Positions 12,226 through 25,400 of a stretch of DNA of 64,000 bases are shown here, in pieces. The notes beneath the pieces were generated by a model. That model did no database searches, was not told the DNA's origin, and worked only from the letters and a program-made list of their open reading frames with translations. This DNA comes from Sinotaia quadrata (taxonomy: Eukaryota; Mollusca; Gastropoda; Architaenioglossa; Viviparidae): the NCBI GenBank assembly GCA_028829895.1, contig CM054178.1:90089558-90153557 (forward strand). Direction: 5' to 3'. Both the position numbers and the translations under genes were made by a program. Each line of letters starts with the position of its first letter. The first letter of the stretch is position 1.

Positions 12226-13674
12226 GTAGAAATGCTTCATTTTTGCTGCATAACAACTAAAATGGGATTTGTTTAGCCCACCATAAATCAATGCTGTATC
12301 AAGATATTGAGTGTAGAGTGTTTTTAATTTTGTTTTTTGAATATATAGACAGCAGGCTCACACAGTCAGAAACTGGCAAACTGAATTAATTTATTTTGTT
12401 TTCAGTATCAAGCTTTTTTTTGGCCAACAGCATTGTATTTTTCACTCATTATGTCGTAATCATCCTGATCAAGATCATCAAACCTTTTTCACACTTTGGA
12501 ATTATTTCTAGTTTTGGTTCCTTAAAACAACCTTTTTGACATAATCATATACTAGTTTTTTCAGCTGTCAGTTTAACTGTAAGTAAAAGCAACTAAATAA
12601 TGTACATCACTACATGCTTCAACACAGTATATTTTTTTGCATCATATTTTTAGCAGCAACGTTTTCATATACCATAATATATGTGTATTATATTTTAACA
12701 TCCACATTTCAGTTAACCTGTCTCTGAATCACTCACTCATTCACATTTTATAACTATATGAATGTAATTACCAGTTCTAGAAAATTATTAATTTTGCTAT
12801 GCACATGAAGGAAGCAAAATGCAACCTTGAGTTAAATTTTATGTGATTTTTTATTTGATCTCAGAAGTGCACATGTATGTAGTACATCATTTTTTATTTA
12901 AACTGGACCAATTTCTAAATGCTTTTAATGAAATATATTCAGAGTAAGAATATGCTTGATAGTAAATGGAGTGTAAATAAGGAGTTAATTAAATTATGAG
13001 TCTGACAGGAAAATAAACTTTTTTATGATCTTAAAATAATATGTTGATTTACGACAGTGACTAGTTTGAGATGATTTTCCCAAGAGTGATGTATTAACTA
13101 AAATTATAATTGAAACAAGACTGCAGAACACTATGTAAGTTAGTGAAATGAGTGAAGCAATGTTGTACCAATGATCACAAGTGGATGACAGTAAGAAAGA
13201 TGCTTACTGATTGAAATTAAAAATGGAAATAGTATATTATGTGATTTCTTTTTTTTTAAAACACCGTTAAATGATATAAATTTTGAATTTGGGCATTTGT
13301 AAAACTTTTCACTTTTTCGGTAAACGTTACCAGTTTAATATGAGTAATTTTTTTTTATATGTATTTTCATATGGTACATTAAACTTTAAAAAAAAAATCT
13401 ACTATAGTCAACAGTTAATTCAAGCACCATATTAATTAGTAATGAAAATTACTAAACTAATTAAACTTCTGTGATAGTGCCAGGCACATTGATTATTTTG
13501 CAGATTTTGTTGTCCAATTCCATGACATAAACATCATTGTTACAATTGGAGAGCATTTGATCTGATTTGATAAACATTTAAGTTGGATTTTTATTTTATA
13601 CATTTTAAAAAAAATATATTTTGTTTTTATTTTTTAATTTTGTCTTGAATTTTTGGAGCCAAAATGGGGACTTT

Positions 13675-13826
13675 TTGTTGTTGTTATATCTTGTCAATTC
13701 ATGTCTATTTAAAGTCTCAATTGTTTTTGTTGTTATATCTTGTCAATCCATGTCTATTTAAAGTCTCAATTGTTTTTGTTGTTATATCTTGTCAATCCAT
13801 GTCTATTTAAAGTCTCAATTGTTTTG
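13675..13826. repeat. Tandem repeat, three 50-bp units next to a microexon
   Basis: Near-identical units containing gttgttatatcttgtcaatc and catgtctatttaaagtctca. The array ends only a few bases before the acceptor of exon 13835-13876, so the last unit supplies part of its pyrimidine tract. Confidence 0.9.
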
Positions 13827-13834
13827 ATTTCTAG

Positions 13835-13876
13835 AAGAAACCAGATGCATAGCTTGCGGAAGAGCATACATTATAG
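13835..13876 (+). CDS. 42-nt microexon of the same plus-strand gene
   Basis: It sits behind a pyrimidine-rich acceptor (gttttgatttctag) and before the donor ATAG|gtatgg. Its phase matches exon 4081-4293: AG plus A gives Arg. The 14 codons read R-N-Q-M-H-S-L-R-K-S-I-H-Y and the exon again leaves AG, so inclusion or skipping keeps the frame. A three-copy 50-bp tandem repeat lies directly upstream of the acceptor (13675-13825). Symmetric microexons of this size are often tissue-regulated in animals; this is inference. Confidence 0.55.
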
Positions 13877-14743
13877 GTATGGGCTTATTTGGTGTCTAAT
13901 GTTGTTAAAATTTTAAAATTGTTTCCTGCATTTTTATTCTAAAGCCTCACAATCCTTACTGGGGTTTTGCTATAGTTGGGTGTTGTAATCCCACTTGCTA
14001 TAGATCTTCAGTATTTGTTTAGCTGTGTGCGAATCTTCAGTATTTGTTTAGTTGTGTTTGGATGATAAAACTTCTTAAGAGCAGAATTCAGCTAGTCGCA
14101 TCTGTGTGAAAATGCTATGTTGCCTAAACTTTTATGATTTCATTTTTTAGTTATTTTAGTTTTCACATGAAAGCACAAGTTGTTTTTAGTTTCATTATTT
14201 TAACCTACTTTTATTCTTTAGCACATAAATAATGTTAAACAATAAACAAATTCTTAATAGTGTTTTCCTCTGCAATGTGCATGTTTTGATTGATTATTTT
14301 AATTTTTATTGAAATCAACTTTTAAACACGTTCTACCTATTTAAAAGATTTCCTCAAACTTTGTAATTATTTTCATTCTGTATACATTTTGTGGTTTCTT
14401 TGTTTTATTCTATTGTATTAATCAATGTTTATGGAAATCTAATTTTTATTTAATTTTAAAATATTTTTTGTTGATTGTTTCTTGAAGGCAGTGAAGGTAT
14501 ACCCTTTTAAAATTTATCACTGTATCTTGTTCTATGCAATTTTTGTAGAACACTTCAGCTTAAATATAGCAGTTAGTCAGCAGACTTGTTTCAAACCTAG
14601 ATGGTATTTTAAAAGAAACAATATTTGGTTTTAAAATAGTCCTTTCTACTTCAGTAAATATTTCAGGAATTTTATTCAGTTTTCCAGTGTGCAGCTTCTA
14701 ATATTTGTTATTTTGAATTTTTTAGAGTATTTTTGCAAACAGG

Positions 14744-15022
14744 AGACCCTTGTTTGCATTGGCCTTACTAAAAGGAGTGATCAGATGTGTTGACCCCTTG
14801 TTTGTATTAACATTACTGAAAGGAGTGATCAGATGTGTTGACCCCTTGTTTGTATTAACATTACTGAAAGGAGTGATCAGATATGTTGACCTCTTGTTTG
14901 TATTAACATTACTGAAGGGAGTGATCAGATATGTTGACCTCTTGTTTGTATTAACATTACTGAAGGGAGTGATCAGATGTGTTGACCTCTTGTTTGTATT
15001 AACATTACTGAAAGGAGTGACC
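14744..15022. repeat. Minisatellite, nearly six 48-bp units
   Basis: Units contain cttgtttgtattaacattac and tgaaaggagtgatcagatgt. Because 48 is divisible by three, the array is open in a frame on each strand; these frames are not genes. Confidence 0.95.
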
Positions 15023-17359
15023 AAATGAGAGAACTCATTGCTCTATTTAATGCATTAATATGTTAATATGTTTCCAATACATAGTGCCACATATTAATAA
15101 AAGGTATGTGGGCATTGATAGCAGCTTTTATGATTTGAAGCTCTCAGTATCCAGTTTTGTTTAGCCACTCTGTGCATTTGTGTTTTTGTTTCCAGAATTT
15201 AAAACATCAGTTTTGTGTAAAAGTACATTGACAAATTTCCTTAGCTGTTCTCATTTTCTGGTAACTTGCTTGTATTAATATATATTTATGATCACTTTCT
15301 GAATGATAAGTAAAGAAGTTTGTTTAGGTTTAAATTAGTAACAAGCAGTAGCTTTATCGGTTAGTAAATGATTCCTATAATGAGAACTTGTACCTGGGTT
15401 TGGTTTGTGTGGGTATCATTTTTTTCCTGTAAGGACCCCTGATATTTTATTTATTTTACTTATTGGTTGTGCATGAATGCATGTATATATGCATTTAGTG
15501 ATTTATTTTAAGCACTTCATCACATTTATGTTGTGCTGACTTGCATGCAGTTCACATTCACTCGACTACAGAAAGCAAAATCTATCTTTTGAAATGCTTT
15601 TTATGTTAACTTTTTTTTTTAGTATTTTATTTAATTAATTCGCTTAGTTATATGTAAATGAATTATCTGGTAAGTAAATCTTTCATTTAATAAGCAAATA
15701 CATGTGTAAATATTTGTTTATGATTTAAACTATACTGGATCTACAGATCTATAAAGTTTGATGTGTATGCACACACAAACATAACACACACTCTACACAA
15801 AAAAACATACAAACACATCTACACAGGGTTGACAAATATTGGTTTCAGCTGTCGTGGCAGCTAAAAATTTTATACTGGTGCCTAATTTTTCAGTTAATTT
15901 ATTGTCACTGGTTAATATAATTTTTTAAACTTATTTTTGCTTATTGGAAAAATGTGTTTAACATCAGTTTCATCATTCAGTAATCAGAGCACTTTAAATA
16001 ACACCATTTTCAGTTTTCTAAAGAGGGGATAGGAAAATAATGTGCTTGAGCAGTTATGATTGCCATTGTCACACATTCTGACTTAATAATTTGAGTATTT
16101 GATTATCCATAAATGTTTTGCTTGTTTTATAGATTAATTATATAATAAGCAAGTGATTAGTCCAAAACAAATGTTCTTTATTGTTGCGGTATCTGGTGGT
16201 TATTTTGATTTGTTAAATGTGCAAAAGTTTATTTTTACTTATTGATTTAGTTGAACAGTGCAGAAAATAATTTGACATATTCTGCAAGGATGTTAGTTTA
16301 TTTAAAGAGAGAATCATATATTCCTTAATTTGATGTTCTGTTGGCAAATGAGCATTTTGATCAGTTAAAATTGGTGCATGTTTTATTTAGTTATTAAGCC
16401 TACTCTATAAAGCTTTGTTACAACAAATAATGATATTTTTAAAATAGTTTATTTTTCACACAAGGAGCAACTTACATATTTTTTATGTTTTGCCTCCTCC
16501 ACTCCATTTGGGTCCCAGACTGTAGAGCCTATGAATATGGATTGTTTTTTAATATTTCGCTGCTCATTATGCATTTGATTTTAGTTCAGTCATGGGTTTT
16601 TTCTTTGTTAATTCCAAACCTGATTAATCACTTAGGTTTACATAAGTCATTGCATTAATCAGTAAATATATATATATTTTTTTTTAATACATTTATTTTT
16701 TTCATTGATGTGATTTGACATAGTGTTTTGGCTTTCACTTTTGTGCTTTGTTGGCTGTTTTGAAAGATATACATCTCCTGCTTTTGTACTGTATTTTGTG
16801 AAAGTCTGGATGAGAAATCCAGAAGTTAAGAGCCATAATGCATATATATTTAAGTGAATCCTGCATTATTATATTTTAATGTTTTCTTATGATACATGTA
16901 TTTAATGTAAATTGGAACTTTGCCCCCCTGTAATGCTAAACTGCTGACTTATTCTTGTGAAACGTTTACATTTTGCCTTTCTTTACAGACTTGTAAATTT
17001 TACATTTTAAAATTCAGCATTAAATCTAGAACACTGGATGATGCCAATTAATAATTTTTGAGGATGTTAGAAAACATAGGAGCAGAGTAGTCTCCCTTGG
17101 AAATTTAAGCATAGAAATGATCCCTGGATAAAATTTTTCTTCAAGAATTGTAGTTTCACAAATAACATAAAAAAATTGATTTTAGAGAGAAATTTGGGAG
17201 GGCAGGGGAATTACTACAGATTTTAACAAATTATTTATACATACTTAAACACCCAGAAAATGCTTAATCATGACTTGAAATGTTGTTTTGTTGAATTTAA
17301 CTGTTAGTATTGCTTAAAATCTTGTCACCATATGTGCATCTTGGTACCGGGGACTTGTG

Positions 17360-17392
<33 letters not shown>

Positions 17393-17393
17393 C
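17360..17393. repeat. TA and GA microsatellite
   Basis: (TA) followed by about 12 GA units. Confidence 0.85.
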
Positions 17394-18155
17394 ATACAAG
17401 TAAATGCAACACACACTCAGTTGAAGATCTCTAGATCTGGCACAGCTCAATGTCCTATATCTATAGTAAAATAGTTTTAAGAGGTGTAAACTACCAGATT
17501 TATGATGAATTTGACTTTATTTAAATTTATATACTATCTTGAATGATTCTGGCAAGATAACAGAACACCATAAATATAATATGAAATGATTATTAGTTAT
17601 ATTTTATTTTGACGTTTCTAATTAATAGTCCTGTAACTTGTGACTTTAAAAAAGAATAATTAGACATATGAAAAATATTCTTCCTTTTAAATGGGGGTGG
17701 GTTGGGTGTCACAGACCACTTGTTTTATGTGTCACTGTTTTTAAATCATATTAAAACCTGTCCCATTTAGATATGCAGTTGAAATAATTTTCCACTTTAT
17801 TTTTAGATAATATCATCTTTATCCTTGAACATTTGTCCATTTTTAACTAAGTTATTATTTCTGTTGAAATTTTTGCATAGTGTTCTTGTTCAGAATTGTA
17901 CATTTATTTTCTGAGGAAATTCTTTGTTTCATCAACTTGTAAATCACTGATGAAATATATGCTATACCATTGGTTATTTTTAAAAATATTTATAGTTGGA
18001 AAAGTTTGTCACTAAGAGTATGTGTGGGGAAGGTATGACTCACAGTTCCACATCATAATGGTTGAGCAGTTTTCATAAGGTCTTTGTTAATGCAGTACTT
18101 GCTACTTGACATTGAAATGTTTCCATATATTTTCTCTTCTGTCTGTTTCGGCCAG

Positions 18156-18318
18156 CTCTTCCCGGTTAGGCATGGGGTTAGAGTCTGACCACTCTACAGA
18201 CTATAAAGCACGGGAGTTTAAAAGCAGCTTGTTTGGTAGTAGCCATGATATCTATAAATCCTCAACTGATTACACCTCCACCTGGCCGTACAAATACCAT
18301 TTGCGCTCCAACCATACA
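18156..18318 (+). CDS. Internal exon of the same plus-strand gene (Ser/Tyr-rich)
   Basis: The acceptor is gtctgtttcggccag and the donor ACA|gtaagt, close to consensus. The exon is 163 nt; its first base completes AG to Ser, so it joins 13876 or 4293 in frame, and it ends in phase 0. It encodes S-S-R-L-G-M-G-L-E-S-D-H-S-T-D-Y, then K-A-R-E-F-K-S-S-L-F-G-S-S-H-D-I-Y-K, then T-S-T-W-P-Y-K-Y-H-L-R-S-N-H-T. It is clearly more GC-rich than flanking DNA. No family recognised. Confidence 0.7.
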
Positions 18319-20184
18319 GTAAGTGGGCCCTTTGTGTACAGTGCATAGCTAATGCATGTTTTGCCCACTTTCACAGTTTTCACCAGTATGCACACTGTTT
18401 TCAAAAGTCACCTTTCACAATTTATGGTATCTTTTGTTTTCTGTATCATCATCACCATTGTCATTGATTTGATTATTGTTTTGATTATTTTTTTATTATT
18501 TTCTTAGTTATGTTCATCATTTATAGTTTTCCTTTCATTAAAAGTGCATTTTCTATTTAGTTACTGTTAATTGATTTTCTTTCTATCATGTAAATATATT
18601 TCAGATAAAGAAGAAACATTTAGATATCACTTTATTTTTTTTATTTTTTTACAAGGGAAGAAATATTAAATTAATTGTTTTAAGTTTCTTAAACTTCCAT
18701 TTCTAGTGTTATTTTCTTCTCTTTTGTGTTAAAATTAAATCCAGTTGCATTTAAGTTTTACTGTTTACAAAATCAGTTTCTGAAAGCATATTTATTCAGT
18801 TTCCATATTCATTTGAACTATCCTGAGGTTGCCAGCCTAATGTTTGCAGTATGTTTATAGTATATAAATAATGACTTCACTGTCATTCTTCCTATCTTTA
18901 GCAATTGCTGCAGCCCATTCTTGTATTCAACATTGTGTTTGGTGTGGCTTTCAGTCACTCATTAGTTGGCAGCCTTTGATCTTTTCACTTGCGCTTGCAA
19001 ATCATACACACTTTCACATGCTATGCTGGTACTTATACAAGTCTGTATGCAGCATTTTCTAGATAGTAAGTAGTACAGGTAACAAATACACTTTTATCAT
19101 GGCTTCATGTAGTACTTTAGTAGGTAGTTGTGCAAGTTGTGTGTGGTGTTTTGTAGGTAGTAATACACCTTTATCATGGCTTCATGTAGTACTTTAGTAG
19201 GTAGTGATACAAGCTGTGTGTGGTGTTTTGTAGGTAGTAGTACACCTTTATCATGGCTTCATGTAGTACTTTTCCCCCTTAGGCCATAAGACAAGCCAGG
19301 AATTTACTTTTAAAATCTTGCTTCATGCAAAATTTATTAGTTTTGAGAGTTACTAATGATCACTCTTTGAAGTCAGGTAGCAGTAGTTTATGCACTTTAA
19401 AGAAAATAATCTCAATATAACATTATAAGTCACAGTGTCTTCTATGCTTCTCCTTATAATGGTGAACTTATTTTTAATTGTTTTAACCATAATTTCTTAG
19501 AAATTTTCTGCATCTTCTTGCAATCTTTGTAACACATTTATTTAAATTTAAACCAGTTTCTTTGTAACACTGTTACTTATTTAAATTTAAATATTTGCAT
19601 TTGTTTCAGTCTCTGACTAGTTGGAAATATATATATCGATAATCTTTGTGTTGAGTCCTAAAATGCACATATATTTTTGTTACATCTTCTAAATCAGTTT
19701 TTGATGTGCTATTGCTTTAAAGGCCTCATAATTGATCAGCACATTTAATGTATAATAAACATTTAAAAGCATATAACTGAACAAGTGTAAAGTATATATA
19801 ATATATAATTTTAAAAAATTAAATACATTACAAAACTAAGTAGAATGTATGATAAAATTTTTGCAGCGCATAACAGAAATGTGCAAGTGGACTGTATAAT
19901 AAACATTTGAATGAAATGCATTTAATGTGGTGTAAATACAGGTAATAATGCAATGCAGACCATTCTCTTGTGTTAATTAATTTCTAATATAATGTACACT
20001 GTTCTGTTCTGTACATTTGAATTTTCTCATAATGGAAATAAACATCTGTCAATACTTTAAATAATGTGCACTCCAGCCATGTTTGTTTTCATACATGTAT
20101 TTGGTTCCTATGCTTTGTGTTACTGATCTATCTACCTGACTATTGGTTTTGACATATATACTGATATTTCTTTCTTTTTTACAG
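18319..20184 (+). other. Intron or trailing DNA of the plus-strand gene
   Basis: Contains the 75-bp tandem repeat at 19060. An open frame at 18871-19062 has no splice or composition support. Confidence 0.4.
19060..19272. repeat. Tandem repeat, ~75-bp unit, two and a half copies
   Basis: Units contain ctttatcatggcttcatgta, gtactttagtaggtag and gtgtgtggtgttttgtag. Confidence 0.9.
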
Positions 20185-20211
20185 TATTTATCCATTGAAA
20201 CAAAAAGATAA
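20185..20211 (+). CDS. Possible terminal coding exon of the plus-strand gene
   Basis: A strong acceptor (tttctttcttttttacag) is followed in phase 0, as required after 18318, by Y-L-S-I-E-T-K-R and TAA. If instead joined to an exon ending in AG (13876), the same DNA reads open for about 25 codons before TAG near 20260. Either reading would give a C terminus with a 3' UTR to the right. The acceptor is good but the coding part is too short to prove by eye. Confidence 0.3.
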   Translation, partial: YLSIETKR

Positions 20212-20898
20212 TTTATTTTTTTCTAAGCGTTTTCGAGTTGCTTTGAACACCTGCCCAAAGTAGTTGGGCATTATCCTTGATAATTGAAAAAAGACATTTA
20301 TGGTAAGCTGTCCACTGACTAGAGTTAGTTCTATATGATTCTTTATGTACCACTATGAAGTATGCAGCATTTAAATGCATATTTAGTTCAGTTGCTTTTA
20401 CTTTTAGTACTGTAATTAATTATAGATATAGGCATTAGAAAAATATCATTTCTTATTGATATCACAAGTTCTCAGTGATCCTTATTGCAGCTGAAAAATT
20501 GACCTAGTTTTAAGTGGCTGCTGTTCTGAGGCTTATGACAGCAGACATGAATTTGTGGCACAGCATAATCAAACATTTTACTGGTAACCATAATTTTCAT
20601 TTAACAGAGCCACTCGTTCTCAGAATCTCTTCCATTTCAGTTGATATAGTTTCTTGTTTATTGTCTTCAGCTGTCTTCTTCAGACTTGCCAAAATAAAAT
20701 TCATTTTTATTTACTCCTACATGTAATATGCATTTTGACTTTGATAAACAAAAATTTGTTTAGGAAGTTTGCATTATACTTAAGATTTAACAGTTATATA
20801 TTGAAGTACATAATCTGTTTGGCAGAAATTTGTGGAAAATTAGATAGCATGATACAGCAATTCTGTAAAACAAATAAAAATTATTTTTGGTATATTTT

Positions 20899-20966
20899 GT
20901 CTGTGTGTGTGTGTGTTTGTGTTTGTGTGTGTGTGTGTGTGTGTGTGCGTGCATTTGCTTGTGTGT
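20899..20966. repeat. GT microsatellite
   Basis: (GT) with TTTGT interruptions, in the region to the right of the plus-strand gene. Confidence 0.9.
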
Positions 20967-22610
20967 GTATGTTGCACATCATGAATATGAAGGGGTTGAA
21001 TTGTAAAGAAAAGGTGCTCATTTTTTATATATATTATTTTATTTTAAATGAGAGCATTCATTTTCAGCTTTTAGATTGTTAGTTGGAGTGAATTTTTTTT
21101 CCTTCAGTCAGAATTCTGTTATTCATAGAAATTTCAAACTAGTTTTTATAATTTGGCATAATATTTTTTTACATGTATTTGTTACTATTGCTATAATTAG
21201 AAAAGAAAAAATCTATATACATTGTTAGTTGCAAGTGATTGTACTCAAGAGTTCATGTAGTTTTATGTATGATTGGGAACAAAAGAATAATTATGTTGAG
21301 AAATTATGTATGCATAAAAAGTTACTTTTTGAAGAGAATATACATCTTTGTCTCTGGCTTTAAATTAATATCTTAGGAAATTGTGGCTTTGACTAAATGG
21401 GAGAAAACATCTGTTGTAAAATCTATTGTCTGCAGGGATCTAGAATGTCTGCAGAACTGTGACTGGTAATTGTAAGATCATAGAGTCCTAAGTATATGCA
21501 TCACCCCATAAATATGCACTTCTGAATTAGTTATCAAACTCATGTGAGAACAACTCAAAGCACACAACCACTTCCCTCCTGCATTGTTTGTCTCTGTGTC
21601 TCTGCACTGTTTGACTCTATGCATTGTGTGAGATTCATTGTTTGTCTGTGTCTCTGCATTGTTTGTCTCTAATATTTAAACTTGTCATTCAACATATGAA
21701 AGAAATTTAAATGAAATGTTTGCATTATTTTAAACTTGTATATATCAAGATACTGCTTCTAATTGAAATCTTCATTGTTATATTTGAAATTGTTATTTTA
21801 ACAAAGGGAAGAAAAACTGAAAAGAAAGAAGGTATCATTTATCAGAAAGTGTTCTAGTCCAAGCTTTGAACTGTTCTGGTTTGTTGTGGGTTTTTTTCCC
21901 CCCACCTTTTTCTTTAGTGTTATTTCACACTAATAACTTTTATGTCATGCAATCTGACCATTCTTGGATTTTGACTTGTTCTTTTACATAAGCAATTAAT
22001 TATCAATTACATTTGGAAAACTACTTGATACTTTTGTTTGAATATGTTACCTATTTTCTTAGTCAGTTCTGTAGTATATTTCCATTTAATTTGTTCCTGT
22101 GTAAAGAAAAATCTGACAGAATTTAGCCAATTAACCACCATTTATTCTTTAGCTGCACAAGCAAATAACGTTTGTATTTTAGTTTTTTTAAGGATAAGTG
22201 CTAAGCTGTTTGTTTAGTTAATGTTGCACTATTTTAAAGATGCCTGTTGTCATGCTGTTTGCTTCCTCCTTCCTTTTCAATTTAAAAAAAAAATTATTTA
22301 TACTGTACACTAACGAGACACATTGCTCTTTCAACTCACATGCATTTCTTGTAACGTAATGTATTAAACTAGGTAAATTATAAATTGAAAAAGATCATTC
22401 AATAATTATTGAGGATGAATGTTGATTTAATTTAAAATCAAATAATACTATAGCTGTATAACTGTTACTTTAAAATTGTTTGTTTTATTAATTTTATTAT
22501 TATGATGATGATATTAGATTTATTTCTTATTTTAAAATTAAGAAATTACTTAAATAATATGAAATCTTTGGGTGGTTACATCATTAATCTTGTTCTTTGA
22601 TACTTTAAAG

Positions 22611-22683
22611 ACCAAGTGAAATGGAATCTAGGTCGGCCACAGATAAAAATAAATCCTATGAAATGAATAATTGCCATTCTTAG
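22611..22683 (+). CDS. Weak candidate terminal exon
   Basis: Behind cttgttctttgatactttaaag, the AG-phase reading is P-S-E-M-E-S-R-S-A-T-D-K-N-K-S-Y-E followed by M-N-N-C-H-S and a TAG stop. The polar composition resembles the confident exons of the plus-strand gene, but no other evidence supports it. Confidence 0.17.
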
Positions 22684-23764
22684 AATGCAAAATTTAACCT
22701 TTCAGAAATTTGTATAAATGCATTTATTTCAATATTGAAATTTAATATTTTTGAAAGAAATCAGAGCTCTTGTTCATTTGCGAGATTGACTTCTCATTAT
22801 AGATTACAACATATGACATCATGATGTGGATCTACAATCCATAGGTGCTGTCTTGTGGTAAATGTGTAGTTTGAAAAATATTGTTAAACAGTGCAGTGCA
22901 TATGGTTGTACAAACAATTGATGAACTAAAAATATCAAAATTTTAGATTTACCGAAGATCAGAAATTTAGAAAAAATGGATTACAAAGATGAAACAAGAA
23001 AACTAATATCCTAAAGTACATATGGTACTGTGTAGTGAGCATTTCCAAGAGGAAGACTATGAAATGCAAAGCAGTCTTTTAGGAACAGTTTATCAATGCC
23101 AGGCATTCACGGTTACATAATATATTAAATATATGTTCATCAAACCCTTATCATCTTTTAATCTGAATTTGTTTGAATGCATTTTATTACATCAGCAGTG
23201 CCTGTGTGTTAATTGCAGCATAATATTTTACTTTATATACTCTGATATTACTTTTAACACTTTTCATAACATAAATGTATATGACAAAATTTGAATAGCT
23301 AATCTTTTTACTCTAGCACTACCACTACCAGGACAAAAACTGGTCTTTATTTTCTGCTGTTAAAGTTAGTTGGTAAATCCATTATAAGGTATTTGATAAG
23401 CATTATTATGCATACAAATGAATAGTTGAAGTAACTTGATCATAATATTTACAGTTTAATGTTTCATAATACTGCATATTAGCAAAGATAGAATGTTGTT
23501 GCACTAATTATACACCATTAGTAAGATGGCAAAACTGGGATTTCCCCCCCCCATAATTCTAGACTTTTCTTTTTTTTTTGTAACTGTACCAGATTGCTAG
23601 ATCAGATATACACAATATACTAAGAATTGTAATATTAATAAGAACAAATGCATATATTTAAGCTTATTAAGCCTATTCATCTATTAAATTAATATAACAC
23701 TGGCCATTAATTGTTAAGTTTAAAAGCTTTAGATTTACAATACTAAATAAATAAAATAGTACAC

Positions 23765-23940
23765 AAAACAATATATAAACACGCATAACACTTTTACAGA
23801 CATTCATACATAAACATGCAAATATAATATATAAACACACAACACTTTTACAGACATTCATACATAAACATACAAATATAATATATAAACACACAACACT
23901 TATACAGACATTCATACATAAACATGCAAATATAATATAT
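23765..23940. repeat. Tandem repeat, three to four ~58-bp units
   Basis: Units contain cacacaacacttttacagac, attcatacataaac and caaatataatatata. Confidence 0.85.
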
Positions 23941-23984
23941 ATGACTAGTAAGTCAAGTAATTAAAAATTATATATATATATTTA

Positions 23985-24180
23985 TAATTTGAATACTAAT
24001 CACTCATTTAAAAACATTACTACTACTATTCTCTCATCATTACTACTAAACTCATCATTAGTAAGTAAAGTAATTTACAATTATATACAGAATGTTAATC
24101 ACTTATTTAAAACATTACTATACTGCTATTCTCTAAATGTTAGTATATTGTCAATACTCTCACTAGTAGTAATAAATATT
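23985..24180. repeat. Direct duplication of ~100 bp
   Basis: Two diverged copies built on aatcactcatttaaaaacat and tactactattctct, followed by tagtaagtaa-like sequence. Confidence 0.6.
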
Positions 24181-24789
24181 GGCAGTAAATGTAATGTATG
24201 TATAATGACAATTACAAAACTGTACTTTTAAAAAAAAGCTTTTGTCATTCATATAAAAATCGTACAACTAATTTTAATAATAGTTAGTGTATGTCTATGA
24301 ATTTTATTATGACTACAACTGAACATATGTATGGTATATAGTACACTAACTATATTTTTTTAAAAATAACTTACCAAACGTGGTCTTCGTCAGTCATTGT
24401 TTCCTCAGTATCTCCAACATCATTAGAATAGAAATAGTATGTGAACTACTTATAGTTGAACTTTCACAGTAATCAGTACAAATTGGATCCATCGTACATG
24501 AAGCACTAGAGAAAAATACATTGGTGTCCATTTAACACCCCGCCCACCCCCGCTTGGTGTCATTCTGCTTGCATTTGCCCCAAAGGCTTGTGTATATTAG
24601 TAACAGGGCAAATCTCGTTCACAGACTATGTTCAACCTAGATTCCATTTCACTTGGTCTTTAAGGTTATTTAGCCGACCCTGTTTTCTTTGTTTTGTTCA
24701 GTCATATATAGTAGGCCCTTTTTTCCTCTTATTTTGTTCAAGTAATTTAGCAGATCCTTTCCCCCTCATTCTTTGTTCAAAGTTTGCTG

Positions 24790-25400
24790 TTTAGTAAAAG
24801 TATTTGTATTGTTTCTTTGTTACATTAAGTGTTTAAAGAAAGTATTTTGTATTGTTTGTTTAATTCAGTGTTTAAAGAAAGTATTTTGCTTTGTTTCTTT
24901 AATTCAGTGTTTAAAGAAAATATTTTGTATTGTTTGTTTCATTAAGTGTTAAATATATATATGTAGTTTCTTTGTTTTAGTAAGTGTTGAAAGAAAGTAT
25001 TTCATATTGTTTCTTTTAGTAAGGGTTAAAAGAAAGTATTTTGTATTGTTTGTTTCATTAAGTGTTAAATGTATAGATGTAGTTTCTTTGTTTTAGTAAG
25101 TGTTGAAAGAAAGTATTTCATATTGTTTCTTTCTTTTAGTAAGGGTTAAAAGAAAGTATTTTGTATTGTTTGTTTCATTAAGTGTTAAATATTTGGTATT
25201 GTTTCTTTTCTTTGTTAGTAAGTGTTTAAAGAAAATATATTTTCTTTTGTTTCAGTAAGTGTTGAAAGAAAGTATTTTGTATTTGTTTTGTTTCAATGTG
25301 CTTAAGAAAGTATTTTGTAAAATTGTTTCTTTTGTTTCAGTATGTGTTTGAAGGAAAATATTTTATATTGTTTCAGTAAGTGTTTAAAGACAGAGCATAT
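24790..25400. repeat. Minisatellite, about 14 units of ~40-47 bp
   Basis: Units contain aagtgtttaaagaaagtatt followed by ttgtattgtttctttgttt. Unit length and internal T runs vary, and two longer blocks (around 24950-25040 and 25070-25150) are repeated as higher-order units. Confidence 0.9.

Larger units (their letters stand above)
4294..13834 (+). other. 9.5-kb intron of the plus-strand gene
   Basis: Holds the dispersed repeat copy A with its LINE (5440-7442), a C/T-rich degenerate repeat (8765-9170), the candidate exon at 9455, and minisatellites at 10321, 11690 and 13675. The remainder is AT-rich with nothing notable. Confidence 0.6.
13877..18155 (+). other. 4.3-kb intron of the plus-strand gene
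   Basis: Contains the 48-bp minisatellite at 14744 and the TA/GA microsatellite at 17360. No exon is supported. Confidence 0.6.

Noticed and set aside
21806..21832. Possible short plus-strand exon reading G-R-K-T-E-K-K-E
   Set aside because: The acceptor has a weak pyrimidine tract and the segment is too short to distinguish from A/G-rich noise.
23316..23378. Possible plus-strand exon with a Thr-rich reading
   Set aside because: The donor options are poor and the phase does not fit the neighbouring exons well.
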